Shown piece after piece: positions 16,551 through 24,788 of a stretch of 64,000 nucleotides of DNA. Position numbers and translations under genes: made by a program. The notes beneath the pieces were generated by a model, which did no database searches, was not told where the DNA came from, and saw only the letters and a list, made by a program, of their open reading frames with translations. This stretch comes from Romboutsia faecis (lineage in GTDB: Bacteria > Bacillota > Clostridia > Peptostreptococcales > Peptostreptococcaceae): NCBI RefSeq assembly GCF_014323405.1, contig NZ_JACRWE010000003.1:124001-188000 (forward strand), in the 5' to 3' direction. Position 1 is the first letter of the stretch, and each line of letters starts with the position of its first letter.

Positions 16551-17711
16551 ATGAAGCTAAAACATTTACAAGGATTAACACCAGACGGAGAGCTGTATAT
16601 AAATGATGATATGGGTACAGTAGAAGCTATGATACCGCCAGGTGTATATAATACAGCACATGCACCAGCTTTATTAGAACTTGAAAATGGAGATATGTTA
16701 TGTGCATGGTTTGCAGGATCATTTGAAGGAAGTAAGGATATAAGTATAGTTTGTGCAAGATTAAATAGTGGGAGTACATCTTGGGAAGAACCAATAAAGG
16801 TATCTAATGATTCTGAACGTAGTGAGCAAAATCCATCATTATTTATTGGACCAGATAAAGCTATATGGTTAGTATATACAGCACAAATGGATCGTATGGA
16901 AGGTAAGGACAATATGCAGTTTACTTCTATAATACGTTGTCAAAAAAGTTTTGATAATGGATATACATGGTCAAAAGCAGAAGCACTTTTCTCTAGAGAA
17001 GGAAGCTTTTGTAGACAGCCAATACAAGTATTAGAAAATGGAAGATGGATATTTGGAAACTGGGTATGCACAGATTCTAAATTAGGATTAACAGGAGATC
17101 CTACTGTATTCCAAATTTCAGATGATGAAGGAAAGACTTGGAAAACTGTAGAGATGCCTAATAGTAATGGTCGTGTTCATGCAAATATTGTAGAACTTGA
17201 AAATGGACATCTTATAGCATTAATGAGAAGTAGATTTGCAGATAATGTTTATATAAGTGAATCTTTTGACTTTGGAGATACTTGGTCAGAGCCAGTACCA
17301 ACAGTTTTACCAAATAACAATTCAAGTATAAGTGCACTAAAATTAGAAAGCGGACGTATTGCAATAGCATATAATCCAACATGTACGCCAGTTCCAACAC
17401 AAGGAATTGCAGCATGGCCAGGTCTTAGATGTCCAGTAGCAGTAGCATTATCAGAAGATGGTGGAAAAACATGGCCAATGATTCGTCTTATGGAACGTGG
17501 TGAAGGGTTTATAGGAGATGAAAATACTACTAATAATAAACAATATGAATATCCTTACTTAATGCAAGGTAAAGATGGAGACTTACATTTAGCCTTTGCT
17601 TATAAAAATAGAATAGGTGTAAAATATATGAGATTTTCAGAAGCTGATGTAATGGGAGCTAAGAGAGAAACTGTTGGGCTATACAATCCAACATCTGGAG
17701 AAACTAAATAA
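16551..17711 (+). CDS. BNR/Asp-box sialidase-like protein, cytoplasmic
   Basis: A 386-residue six-bladed beta-propeller of the sialidase superfamily. Four Asp boxes are visible: SFDNGYTW (133-140), SDDEGKTW (190-197), SFDFGDTW (238-245) and SEDGGKTW (301-308). There is no signal peptide or membrane segment, so it acts inside the cell, unlike true secreted sialidases. An arginine-rich active site is plausible (CRQPIQVLENGRWI, RSRF) but not proven. It sits between a TRAP permease and a YhcH/YiaL gene, suggesting it hydrolyses or eliminates an imported acidic glycoside. Family assignment firm, reaction unknown. Confidence 0.8.
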   Translation: MKLKHLQGLTPDGELYINDDMGTVEAMIPPGVYNTAHAPALLELENGDMLCAWFAGSFEGSKDISIVCARLNSGSTSWEEPIKVSNDSERSEQNPSLFIGPDKAIWLVYTAQMDRMEGKDNMQFTSIIRCQKSFDNGYTWSKAEALFSREGSFCRQPIQVLENGRWIFGNWVCTDSKLGLTGDPTVFQISDDEGKTWKTVEMPNSNGRVHANIVELENGHLIALMRSRFADNVYISESFDFGDTWSEPVPTVLPNNNSSISALKLESGRIAIAYNPTCTPVPTQGIAAWPGLRCPVAVALSEDGGKTWPMIRLMERGEGFIGDENTTNNKQYEYPYLMQGKDGDLHLAFAYKNRIGVKYMRFSEADVMGAKRETVGLYNPTSGETK

Positions 17712-17729
17712 TAGAAAGTAGATAAATAC

Positions 17730-18170
17730 ATGATAGTAGATAAAATAGATAATATCTTGTTTTATAAGCCAATGGTGAATAATTTAGAAGCAGGTATAAA
17801 AGCTATAAAGGAAATAAAGATTTTAGAAGAAGGAAAGTATACTTTTGAAGGTGGATATTTCATGATTCAAAAAGGAGATACTAAACCTATGGACGAAGGT
17901 ACATTTGAAGCACATCGTAAGTATGTAGATATTCAAATTGTAGTAGAAGGTAGTGAAGAAATTGCTTGGGCTGATATTTCTGAACTTAAGACTGTAAATA
18001 TATATGATTCTGTAAAAGACGTGGAAAGACTTGATGGAGATAAAAGCCATAATATACTTATATCAAAGGGGATGTTTTATATAGCATTTCCTCACGATGG
18101 ACATAAGCCGGTATCACATATAAAACAAAGATTAAATTATACTAAGATAGTAATGAAATTACTAGTATAG
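17730..18170 (+). CDS. YhcH/YjgK/YiaL family protein
   Basis: A 146-residue single-domain beta-sandwich protein of the DUF386 family (EbgC, NanQ and YiaL relatives), thought to act on sugar anomers or as auxiliary sugar-acid enzymes. The metal-site motif EAHRKYVDIQIVVEG (residues 52-66) and FPHDGHKP near the C-terminus are both intact. It is the last gene of the operon, 18 bp after the BNR gene, with only a weak ribosome site. NanQ-type members speed interconversion of sialic acid anomers, so a matching role for the imported sugar acid is reasonable inference. Confidence 0.88.
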   Translation: MIVDKIDNILFYKPMVNNLEAGIKAIKEIKILEEGKYTFEGGYFMIQKGDTKPMDEGTFEAHRKYVDIQIVVEGSEEIAWADISELKTVNIYDSVKDVERLDGDKSHNILISKGMFYIAFPHDGHKPVSHIKQRLNYTKIVMKLLV

Positions 18171-18221
18171 TTTTATTAAAAAAGACATATATGATGTACT
18201 GAGGACCTATTGTTGGACTTT

Positions 18222-18255
18222 ATACTGGAATGAAAAATTCATTCCAGTATTTTTA
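18222..18255 (+). terminator. Terminator of the acid-sugar operon
   Basis: ATACTGGAATGAA pairs perfectly with TTCATTCCAGTAT across a 3-base loop, followed by five T, 51 bp after the YhcH/YiaL stop codon. Confidence 0.9.
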
Positions 18256-18299
18256 ATTACAAGGAGATTAGAATACTTTTAAAACTGTGGAAAATTCAC

Positions 18300-18439
18300 G
18301 TATAATATTAATATGGAGAGGAAATACAAAATTGATAAAATTATAAATTAAATACTAGAAAATCACTTCGAAGAGTTTAGAAAAAACTGACAACTGTTAG
18401 ATTTCATCTAAGGTGACCTATTAATAGGTCATTTTTTAT
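18300..18439 (+). ncRNA. Candidate small RNA with own promoter and terminator
   Basis: After the operon terminator there is a TATAAT at about 18301. At 18414-18431 a hairpin TGACCTA-ttaa-TAGGTCA is followed by TTTTTT. No protein frame lies between, giving a possible transcript of roughly 120 nt. The -35 region is poor, and the hairpin may simply be leftover, so this is a weak call. Confidence 0.3.
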
Positions 18440-19416
18440 ATATTATAATTTTTAAATTCTTTCGGTGATATTTTATATTCTTTAATAAATGCTTTATAGA
18501 ATACAGAGTAATCTGAAAAACCACATTGATGTGGAATTTCTTTTAAAGGCACATTCTCCATAATTAGTTTTTTAGATGTTGTAAGTCTTTTTTGTGTTAT
18601 TAACTTATATACACTAGTATCAAAATTCTTTTTAAATAATTGATTAACACTAGATTCACTTATATGAAAGTGATCAGCAATAGATTTAATAGTTATTTTT
18701 TGTGATAAATTACTTGATATATAGTGTAATATCTCATCTAGCAATATAGTTTTTTCGGGTTTAGAATAAGATACATTATTGTAGCAATGAGCTCTATAAA
18801 ATAAACAGTATAACTGAACAAATAAGCTATAGCAGTAAAACTCACTAGATGGATTTGGATGAGTTTTTTCTTTAAGTAAAAGTTCGATTATTTGTTCTAC
18901 TTGTAAGTAAAGTGTGCCAGATGTTTGAAGAACATAGTGACCATTTGAAATGGGATCATGTTCAACTTTTTCAGTTAATTTAAGCATTTTACTACACTGA
19001 TTATAAAAATTTGAATTAATCCATATTACTGTACGATGATAAGTTTCTTTTGATGCTTCACGTAGCAGTGGACGATGAGAAGCTCCAGGTGGAATAATGA
19101 TTATATTTCCCTTTTGAATATTGTATCGTTTGTCTTCTATTAAATATTGAATATTTCCTGATTTACAAAAGATTATTTCATAAAATCCATGGTTATGTAA
19201 AGTTACAGTATCTTTTTCAGAATCAATCATATCATGTGCATCAATAAATGAACTATTCATTTCTATATCTTTATATCCAATGTAGCTTCCATCATCTGTA
19301 AGTATGCCTAAAAAATCTGTTCTTTTTTGATTTACTATTTCATTAATAGTTTTAATATCATATATTATATTTATTTTGTTTAACTTTATTAGCTCTTCAA
19401 TTTCAGAAAGTTTCAT
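18436..19416 (-). CDS. AraC-family regulator with cupin sensor domain
   Basis: A 326-residue regulator. An N-terminal extension of about 60 residues precedes a cupin domain (LHNHGFYEIIFCKSGNIQYL, then GNIIIIPPGASHRPLL). The final 100 residues hold two HTH motifs (QKITIKSIADHFHISESSVN and VPLKEIPHQCGFSDYSVFYK). It is divergent from the GPH transporter operon, the normal arrangement for its target. Its stop codon lies at the edge of the hairpin described at 18414-18431. Ligand is presumably the sugar acid taken up by the divergent operon. Confidence 0.9.
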   Translation of the reverse strand: MKLSEIEELIKLNKINIIYDIKTINEIVNQKRTDFLGILTDDGSYIGYKDIEMNSSFIDAHDMIDSEKDTVTLHNHGFYEIIFCKSGNIQYLIEDKRYNIQKGNIIIIPPGASHRPLLREASKETYHRTVIWINSNFYNQCSKMLKLTEKVEHDPISNGHYVLQTSGTLYLQVEQIIELLLKEKTHPNPSSEFYCYSLFVQLYCLFYRAHCYNNVSYSKPEKTILLDEILHYISSNLSQKITIKSIADHFHISESSVNQLFKKNFDTSVYKLITQKRLTTSKKLIMENVPLKEIPHQCGFSDYSVFYKAFIKEYKISPKEFKNYNI

Positions 19417-19512
19417 ATATAATTTCTCCTGTCAAATTAATAAAATTTAAATCACTAATTATTAATAATGATAATAATTTTATGTAATATTTGCAATGTT
19501 TTTTGTAATTTA

Positions 19513-19570
19513 TGCAATTTAAATTGCAAATCAAATAAGTTATCATAATTTTGTAAACGTTTTACAAAAT
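19513..19570. promoter_or_regulatory. Palindromic operator plus cre-like site before the GPH operon
   Basis: TGCAATTTAAATTGCA (19513-19528) is a perfect 16-bp palindrome, with a related TTTGCAATGT further left. At 19548-19570 ATTTTGTAAA and TTTTACAAAAT flank a central CG, resembling the CcpA catabolite-responsive element of low-GC Firmicutes. Together they suggest specific control by the divergent AraC protein and carbon catabolite repression. This is inference from pattern only. Confidence 0.55.
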
Positions 19571-19598
19571 CATTAAATTATTTAGGGGGAAGATATAT

Positions 19599-20999
19599 AT
19601 GGTAAACAAAAGTGTACGTCCTTTTGGAAAAAAGGATGAAATTGGGTATGTATTTGGAGACATGGCAGGGAGTTTTGTAAATTTATTTGTAGATGCATAC
19701 TTTTTAATATTCTGTACGTATGTATTAGGAATTAGTAGTGCATGGATGGGGACATTATTCTTAGCAGCTAGATTATGGGACGCTATCAATGACCCAATTA
19801 TGGGATCTTTTCCAGATAGATGGATGATTGGAAAATCAGGAGATAAGTTTAAACCATGGATTAAAATATTTATGGTGCCACTAGCATTATCAGGAGTATT
19901 ATGTTTTACTAATGTTCCATTTACTGGAGTTGCATTACATGCTTGGGTAGCATTTGTATATGTATTATATGGAATGAGTTATACAGGAACTTCAATGCCT
20001 TTTGGAGCTATGGCAAACGTTGTTAGTACAGATCCAATTGATAGAAGTAAATTATCAAGAGCAAGAAGTATAGGTGGTACACTTGTTGGTATAGGGGCTT
20101 TATCTTTTGTACCAGTTATATGTTTTGATGCAAATAGCAATATTATCCCAGAGAGGTTTACGTTATTAGGAATTATATTTGGTATTTTAAGTATTATTAG
20201 TTATTCTCTTTTATTAAAAAATACAGAAGAACGTGTTCGTGTTGAAAAGAAAGAAAATAATGAGAAGTTTAATTATGGAAATGTTTTAAAAGCAGTTGTA
20301 AAAAATAGACCATTAATAGGAGTTATGATAGCGACTATTGGTAGTATGCTTTATATAACTGGTTCTAGCCAAATAAGAAGTTATATATTTAAAGAGTATT
20401 ATCAAAATACTTCTATAATGACTTTACTTAGTTTTGCATCAGTACCAATTATGTTAATTTGTTTCCCGCTTGTTCCAAAGCTTGTTGAAAAGTATGGTAA
20501 AAAGGCAACTTTAATGGCAGGAATTTTATTTAGTACTGTATTTAGTGTTATACCATTTGTGGTTGAGATAAAGAATGTATATGTATACTCAGCTTTATAC
20601 TTAATAGCTATGATTGGTCAAACTGCATTTACTATGTTAATTTGGGCATTAGTTACAGACTGTCTTGATTATAGTGAATGGAAATTTAATGAACGTAGTG
20701 ATGGTTCAATGTACTCTTTATATACATTTAGTAGAAAAATAGGCTCAACTATTGCTTCTGCATTTGTATCATTTGGATTAGGTGCTATTGGATATGTATC
20801 AGGAAGCGGTGTAGTACAAACTGCAGAGGCTGTAAATGGGATATATACTCTTGTAACATTACTTCCAGTTATAACTTGTGTATTACAAATAATAGGAATT
20901 GGACTTATATTCAATCTTAATAAAAGTAAAACAGAAGAGATGTATGATGCATTAAAAGAAAAAAGAGAGCAAAATATTAAAGAAGTGGGGAATTTATAA
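19599..20999 (+). CDS. GPH-family sugar:cation symporter (MFS)
   Basis: A 466-residue transporter of the glycoside-pentoside-hexuronide family with about twelve helices. The family motifs are AARLWDAINDPIMGSFPDRW (residues 53-72), the first-loop RSKLSRARS, and DCLDYSEWKFNERSDGSMYS in the second half. It imports a sugar, glycoside or uronide with Na+ or H+. A strong AGGGGGGAA site precedes the ATG and the next gene starts 3 bp after its stop, so the operon is tight. Natural substrate is likely related to that of the operon at 10-18 kb. Confidence 0.92.
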   Translation: MVNKSVRPFGKKDEIGYVFGDMAGSFVNLFVDAYFLIFCTYVLGISSAWMGTLFLAARLWDAINDPIMGSFPDRWMIGKSGDKFKPWIKIFMVPLALSGVLCFTNVPFTGVALHAWVAFVYVLYGMSYTGTSMPFGAMANVVSTDPIDRSKLSRARSIGGTLVGIGALSFVPVICFDANSNIIPERFTLLGIIFGILSIISYSLLLKNTEERVRVEKKENNEKFNYGNVLKAVVKNRPLIGVMIATIGSMLYITGSSQIRSYIFKEYYQNTSIMTLLSFASVPIMLICFPLVPKLVEKYGKKATLMAGILFSTVFSVIPFVVEIKNVYVYSALYLIAMIGQTAFTMLIWALVTDCLDYSEWKFNERSDGSMYSLYTFSRKIGSTIASAFVSFGLGAIGYVSGSGVVQTAEAVNGIYTLVTLLPVITCVLQIIGIGLIFNLNKSKTEEMYDALKEKREQNIKEVGNL

Positions 21000-21002
21000 A
21001 AT

Positions 21003-21872
21003 ATGAAAAAAATAGATATCCACCTTCATTTAACTTTAAATCAATATCCTAAAACTGATAGTATGTTTATTTCAAGTGCAGAAAATATGATACCTCACTT
21101 AGATAAATTAAATATTGAAAAAGGGATTTTAATGTCAGCTGGAGAAAGCAATAATTCGATGATGCCAATTGGTTATAATGATGAATGTAGACAAATTTGT
21201 GAAGTATTTAAAGATAAATATGTTTGGATGTGTAATTTGGATTATAATGATGAAGATAATATATATGAAAGATTAAGTTTATACAAAGAACAAGGTGCAG
21301 TGGGTATTGGAGAATTTATGATTAATCGTAAATTAAATGATACCTTTATACAAAAAGTATTTGAAGCTGCAGAAAAATTAGATTTACCTATTTTATTTCA
21401 TATGAGTCCAAAAGAAGGATATCAATATGGTATTGTAGATGATAGCGGTCTTTTTATGTTAGAAGAAGCTTTAAATAAGTACCCAAAGTTAAAATTTATT
21501 GGTCATAGTCAACCATTCTGGCATGAGATAAGTAAAGATGCTGGTAACTCTTTAGAAGAAAGAATGAAATGGGGAAGTGGTAAAGTTACTTTAGGAGGTA
21601 GACTACCATATTTATTTGAAAAATATCCTAATTTATATGGTGATTTGTCTGCAAATAGTGGTGGTTGTGCTATTATGCGTGATGAAGAATTTGGATTAGA
21701 CTTTTTAGAAAAATTCAGTGATAGATTATTATTTGGAACTGATATGGTTAATAATGAAATGGAATTTCCACTTGGAAAGTGGCTTGATGAAAAATATGAA
21801 GAAGGTTCTTTAGATAAAGAAACTTATGAGAATATTTGTAATAAAAATGCAGTTAAATTATTTAACTTATAA
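21003..21872 (+). CDS. Amidohydrolase-2 family metal hydrolase
   Basis: A 289-residue TIM-barrel hydrolase. The metal motif HLH follows the N-terminal strand (KKIDIHLHL, residues 2-10). Further ligands are the histidines in LPILFHMSP and FIGHSQPFW and the aspartate in LLFGTDM. Relatives include lactonases and decarboxylases such as 2-pyrone-4,6-dicarboxylate hydrolase and resorcylate decarboxylase. In this operon a lactone- or cyclic-sugar-acid hydrolase is a sensible guess. It starts 3 bp after the transporter gene and is followed 14 bp later by the creatininase-family gene. Confidence 0.85.
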   Translation: MKKIDIHLHLTLNQYPKTDSMFISSAENMIPHLDKLNIEKGILMSAGESNNSMMPIGYNDECRQICEVFKDKYVWMCNLDYNDEDNIYERLSLYKEQGAVGIGEFMINRKLNDTFIQKVFEAAEKLDLPILFHMSPKEGYQYGIVDDSGLFMLEEALNKYPKLKFIGHSQPFWHEISKDAGNSLEERMKWGSGKVTLGGRLPYLFEKYPNLYGDLSANSGGCAIMRDEEFGLDFLEKFSDRLLFGTDMVNNEMEFPLGKWLDEKYEEGSLDKETYENICNKNAVKLFNL

Positions 21873-21886
21873 ATAGGGGGATAAAA

Positions 21887-22726
21887 ATGCGTACAAGAAT
21901 ATTACCAAAGATGCTTAATGATGAAGTTGAAGAGTATCTATCAAGAAATGATATTATTATAGTTCCAGTTGGAACTGTGGAACTTCATGGAGGATTTCCA
22001 CTAGATTGTGAAACTACTATTAGTGAAGCTTATGCAGTAAAAATGGCGGAGGCTTGTGATGGTTTAGTATTAACTGGTCTTCCATATTTTTATGCAGGAG
22101 CTACTGCAAGTGGAAGAGGAACAGTTCAAGTAAGTGTTAGAGAAGGAATAGATTATCTTGGAGCAATAGCAAGAAACTTATTAAGATTAGGATTTAAACG
22201 TCAAATTTACATAAGTTTCCATGGACCAGCTCACATGACATGTAGTCCAATGATAAGAGATTTTATGGATGAAACAGGAGTTCCTATATTATATATGGAT
22301 ATGACAATGCATGTAATGAAAAATGCTCAAGACTTATTTAAGTCTATGAATAGTTTCCATGCTATTAGTGTTGGTGCTTATAAAATTATGAATAGACTTG
22401 ATGATGTTCCACTTACAACAAAATATGAACATACAAATCCACAATCTTGTAAAGAGTTTGATGATATATTTGGAATGGCATATCAAAGTGGCTCTATAGG
22501 ATATTATTTCAAAGAAAAAGGAGATCATATGAGTACAACTGCTGTACCAGATGAAGAAACTAGAAATAGATTAGCTAATGAAGGTGCAGAGCTTATTGAA
22601 CAAATGGTAGAAAGAATGAACTTAACTCATGTTGTAGAGCAAATGAGAAAACTTGAGGAGTATAACAAGGAAGTAGAAGAGAAATGTCCTTGGGTACCAT
22701 CTAATTTTAATAAAAATAGATTTTAA
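21887..22726 (+). CDS. Creatininase-family protein with altered metal site
   Basis: A 279-residue protein of the creatininase/MftE superfamily, metal amidohydrolases that open cyclic amides or act on related bonds. The first motif is kept as PVGTVELHGGFPLDCET (residues 26-42: Glu, His, Asp). The second, normally NGHGGN, reads SFHGPAH. The third, normally EHAGxxETS, reads SFHAISVGAYK, so the expected last glutamate is absent. The fold is clear but metal content and chemistry may differ. Last gene of the GPH operon and followed by a terminator. Confidence 0.8.
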   Translation: MRTRILPKMLNDEVEEYLSRNDIIIVPVGTVELHGGFPLDCETTISEAYAVKMAEACDGLVLTGLPYFYAGATASGRGTVQVSVREGIDYLGAIARNLLRLGFKRQIYISFHGPAHMTCSPMIRDFMDETGVPILYMDMTMHVMKNAQDLFKSMNSFHAISVGAYKIMNRLDDVPLTTKYEHTNPQSCKEFDDIFGMAYQSGSIGYYFKEKGDHMSTTAVPDEETRNRLANEGAELIEQMVERMNLTHVVEQMRKLEEYNKEVEEKCPWVPSNFNKNRF

Positions 22727-22737
22727 TGTATGATAAG

Positions 22738-22780
22738 AATGCCTAGAAATTTCTGTAGTAGAGATTTTTAGGCATTTTTT
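22738..22780 (+). terminator. Terminator of the GPH operon
   Basis: AATGCCTA...AAATTTCT pairs with AGATTTTTAGGCATT and is followed by six T, 12 bp after the creatininase-family stop. Confidence 0.85.
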
Positions 22781-22829
22781 ATTTTACACTTAGGCTGTGT
22801 TAGCTTACTTTGTGATAATTATAGAACAA

Positions 22830-22883
22830 AAATAGCCACACTTTAGTATCTCCAATATATTTAAGACTAAAGTGTGGCTATTT
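22830..22883. terminator. Long perfect hairpin, probably a bidirectional terminator
   Basis: AAATAGCCACACTTTAGT (22830-22847) and its exact reverse complement (22866-22883) form an 18-bp stem with an 18-base loop. The T run is modest on either side. It lies between the two convergent genes, 92 bp right of the HAD gene's end and after the GPH-operon terminator. Confidence 0.6.
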
Positions 22884-22974
22884 ATATAATTTGATATATT
22901 TAGTTCGTAATATATTAATACTATTCATTAAATCTACTCAATAAATTGAAATTTATCCATTTTTTACTATATTT

Positions 22975-23616
22975 TTACAAATGATTAATAACTTCTTCCA
23001 ATGAATGTAATACTGCTTTTGTCATATTCAAATAGTACTGATTTGGCACTTTCATATCAGGAATACATATTACAGGAATATTTGCTGAATATGCTGATTG
23101 TATTCCTGCTTCACTATCTTCTAAAATTAAGCATTCTTCTGGCTTTTCTGAGAGTTTGTCACATGCTTTTAGAAAAATATCTGGGTTAGGCTTTCCTTTT
23201 TTTACTTCATGAGCAAATACAAACTCATCAAAGTATTCAATGATATTGTGTTGTTTTAATATAGTTAATGCCCTATCTTCTGTACTTGAAGAAGCAATTG
23301 CGATTTTAAAACACTTATCTTTTAAATATGCTAATAATTCTTTGGCTCCAGTTTTTAGAGCAACTCCTTGAGCAATGAATTTACTTTCGATTTTCGACAC
23401 ATTGTTTAATCCTATCTCAATAGTCCATGGTAAACTATATGTATCTATTAAATTTGTAACATTCTTGACTTCTGTTTTTCCACTAAAGTTTTGGGCATAT
23501 TCTTCAATAGAAAAATCATGCCCAAATTGGTGCAATATCTCTTTATAGATTTTATATGAGATTATTTCACTATCGATTAATAAACCATCTAAATCAAATA
23601 TTACTGCTTTTATCAT
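22975..23616 (-). CDS. HAD-superfamily phosphatase / beta-phosphoglucomutase-like
   Basis: A 213-residue HAD subfamily IA enzyme. The nucleophile motif is VIFDLDGLLIDSE (residues 4-16), motif II is the serine in IAIASSS, motif III the lysine in KKGKPNPDIF, and motif IV EDSEAGIQSA. It dephosphorylates a sugar phosphate or moves its phosphate. The ATG at 23616 follows GGGGGT at 10 bases. The frame can be opened to a TTG at 23634, but the family N-terminus begins at MIKAV. It is a single-gene unit near the right end of the accessory region. Substrate unknown. Confidence 0.88.
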   Translation of the reverse strand: MIKAVIFDLDGLLIDSEIISYKIYKEILHQFGHDFSIEEYAQNFSGKTEVKNVTNLIDTYSLPWTIEIGLNNVSKIESKFIAQGVALKTGAKELLAYLKDKCFKIAIASSSTEDRALTILKQHNIIEYFDEFVFAHEVKKGKPNPDIFLKACDKLSEKPEECLILEDSEAGIQSAYSANIPVICIPDMKVPNQYYLNMTKAVLHSLEEVINHL

Positions 23617-23940
23617 ATACTTATGTACCCCCAAAAATTCCCTTTTATTCTATACTGTATCAAATGTATCACTATTTCACATTATATAACAAATGCGAAA
23701 TTGATTATATTATACACAATATCCAATTATTTTCCAATTACAAAATAGTTTTATTAATTTAAAGTATAGTTCATTATTTTTTAAACCTTTTATTATAGTT
23801 TTTATATTTTGAAAATATATTGATGAAAGTTGATAGTGTGTTAATTGAGAGAATTAGAGGAGAGAAGGACAGAATTCTTTTTATGTTTCACTTGAGGATG
23901 CTAATTAAAGTTCACAATTGTTATTAAAACATACCAAATG
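23617..23940. other. Gene-free stretch
   Basis: AT-rich DNA containing the likely promoter of the HAD gene at its left end. I see no protein frame with a ribosome site, no hairpin and no repeat apart from the tRNA terminator that begins at 23941. Confidence 0.5.
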
Positions 23941-23975
23941 AAAAAAACTCTTAGTCTAAACTAAGAGTTTTAAAC
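23941..23975 (-). terminator. Terminator of tRNA-Asn copy 2
   Basis: AAAACTCTTAG pairs with CTAAGAGTTTT just past the tRNA 3' end. It matches the hairpin after copy 1 except in the loop and right flank, so the repeated unit is about 110 bp, not just the tRNA. Confidence 0.8.
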
Positions 23976-24051
23976 TGGCGGGAATAACAGGGCTCGAACC
24001 TGTGACCCATTGATTAACAGTCAATTGCTCTACCTACTGAGCCATATTCCC
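23976..24051 (-). tRNA. tRNA-Asn (GTT), copy 2
   Basis: A complete 76-nt cloverleaf with GTT anticodon, encoded CCA and one base difference from copy 1 (GTAGG instead of GTTGG in the D loop). The two copies are direct repeats about 20.5 kb apart. Confidence 0.97.
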
Positions 24052-24287
24052 ATATATTTCGGATTTGTTAGAAATTATTCACCTATCCGTTACAGTTATT
24101 ATTTTAACCAGTTTATTTAATTGTATTCATTGTTTTTTTATTATTTATATATTATAAAACAAATTTACATATAACTTTTAATAAAGATATAAGAATTAAC
24201 ATATATAATTGAGGTAAGAAATAATATGGCACTTGGGGTCGGAAGAACTAAAATAGGATATGAAATAAGGGGGCATTTAGCACCCTC

Positions 24288-24437
24288 CTATTTTATACTT
24301 ATTATATTTTTAGATAATTCATTAATACTATCAGATAGAGCCTGAAGCTTACTTTCTATCCTAACAAGTAAATACATGCTAAGAGCTATAGGAAATCCAA
24401 CAGAAGCTATCAGAGTTTGAATTTCAGAATCCATCAT
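24288..24437 (-). CDS. YvrJ family small protein
   Basis: A 49-residue protein with the YvrJ pattern: short acidic N-terminus, one membrane helix containing the hallmark VGFPIALSMYLLVRIESK (residues 13-30), then an amphipathic tail. GAAAGG lies upstream of the ATG at 24437. A hairpin at 24252-24312 overlaps its end. YvrJ genes commonly accompany DUF2922 and DUF1659 genes, as here. Function unknown. A relic of a second copy is at 1925-2010. Confidence 0.85.
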   Translation of the reverse strand: MMDSEIQTLIASVGFPIALSMYLLVRIESKLQALSDSINELSKNIISIK

Positions 24438-24463
24438 AAACACAACCTTTCAATGATATTTAA

Positions 24464-24504
24464 AAAGACTATGCTTAAAAGATAAGTTTTGAAGCATAGT
24501 CTTT
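24464..24504 (-). terminator. Terminator between DUF2922 and yvrJ
   Basis: AAAGACTATGCTT and AAGCATAGTCTTT form a 13-bp stem. The minus strand continues TTTTTAAATAT. It would end or reduce the DUF1659-DUF2922 transcript before yvrJ. Confidence 0.75.
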
Positions 24505-24521
24505 ATTAGTTATATGTTATT

Positions 24522-24752
24522 TTATCCGATAACTAAGTCAAATGGAGTTGTTTCTGTAACAATAACTTTTGCATCTACTGCAGATACTAAATCTAATCCA
24601 TTTGGTGAGAATATGTTTTTAGATACAACCAATTCCATAGCTTCTTTTATTTCAGCTTCAGTTATATCTTCTCTAGGGTCTTGTACAGTTAAAGACATTC
24701 TTGAATTACTTTGATTTAAAAATGTCATTATTAAATTCATAGAAGTTTCCAT
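24522..24752 (-). CDS. DUF2922 family protein
   Basis: A 76-residue protein of the DUF2922 family, small beta-rich proteins of unknown function found in spore-forming Firmicutes. The typical internal part SLTVQDPREDITEAEIKEAM (residues 20-39) and the C-terminal AKVIVTETTPFDL are visible. GAAAGGGGGAA precedes the ATG. It is cotranscribed with the DUF1659 gene 36 bp upstream. Confidence 0.88.
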   Translation of the reverse strand: METSMNLIMTFLNQSNSRMSLTVQDPREDITEAEIKEAMELVVSKNIFSPNGLDLVSAVDAKVIVTETTPFDLVIG

Positions 24753-24788
24753 TTAAAATTCCCCCTTTCTTAAATTAAAAACAATAGA

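Noticed and set aside
24514..24714. Plus-strand 66-codon frame opposite DUF2922
   Set aside because: Shadow of the minus-strand DUF2922 gene, which has the ribosome site and family match.
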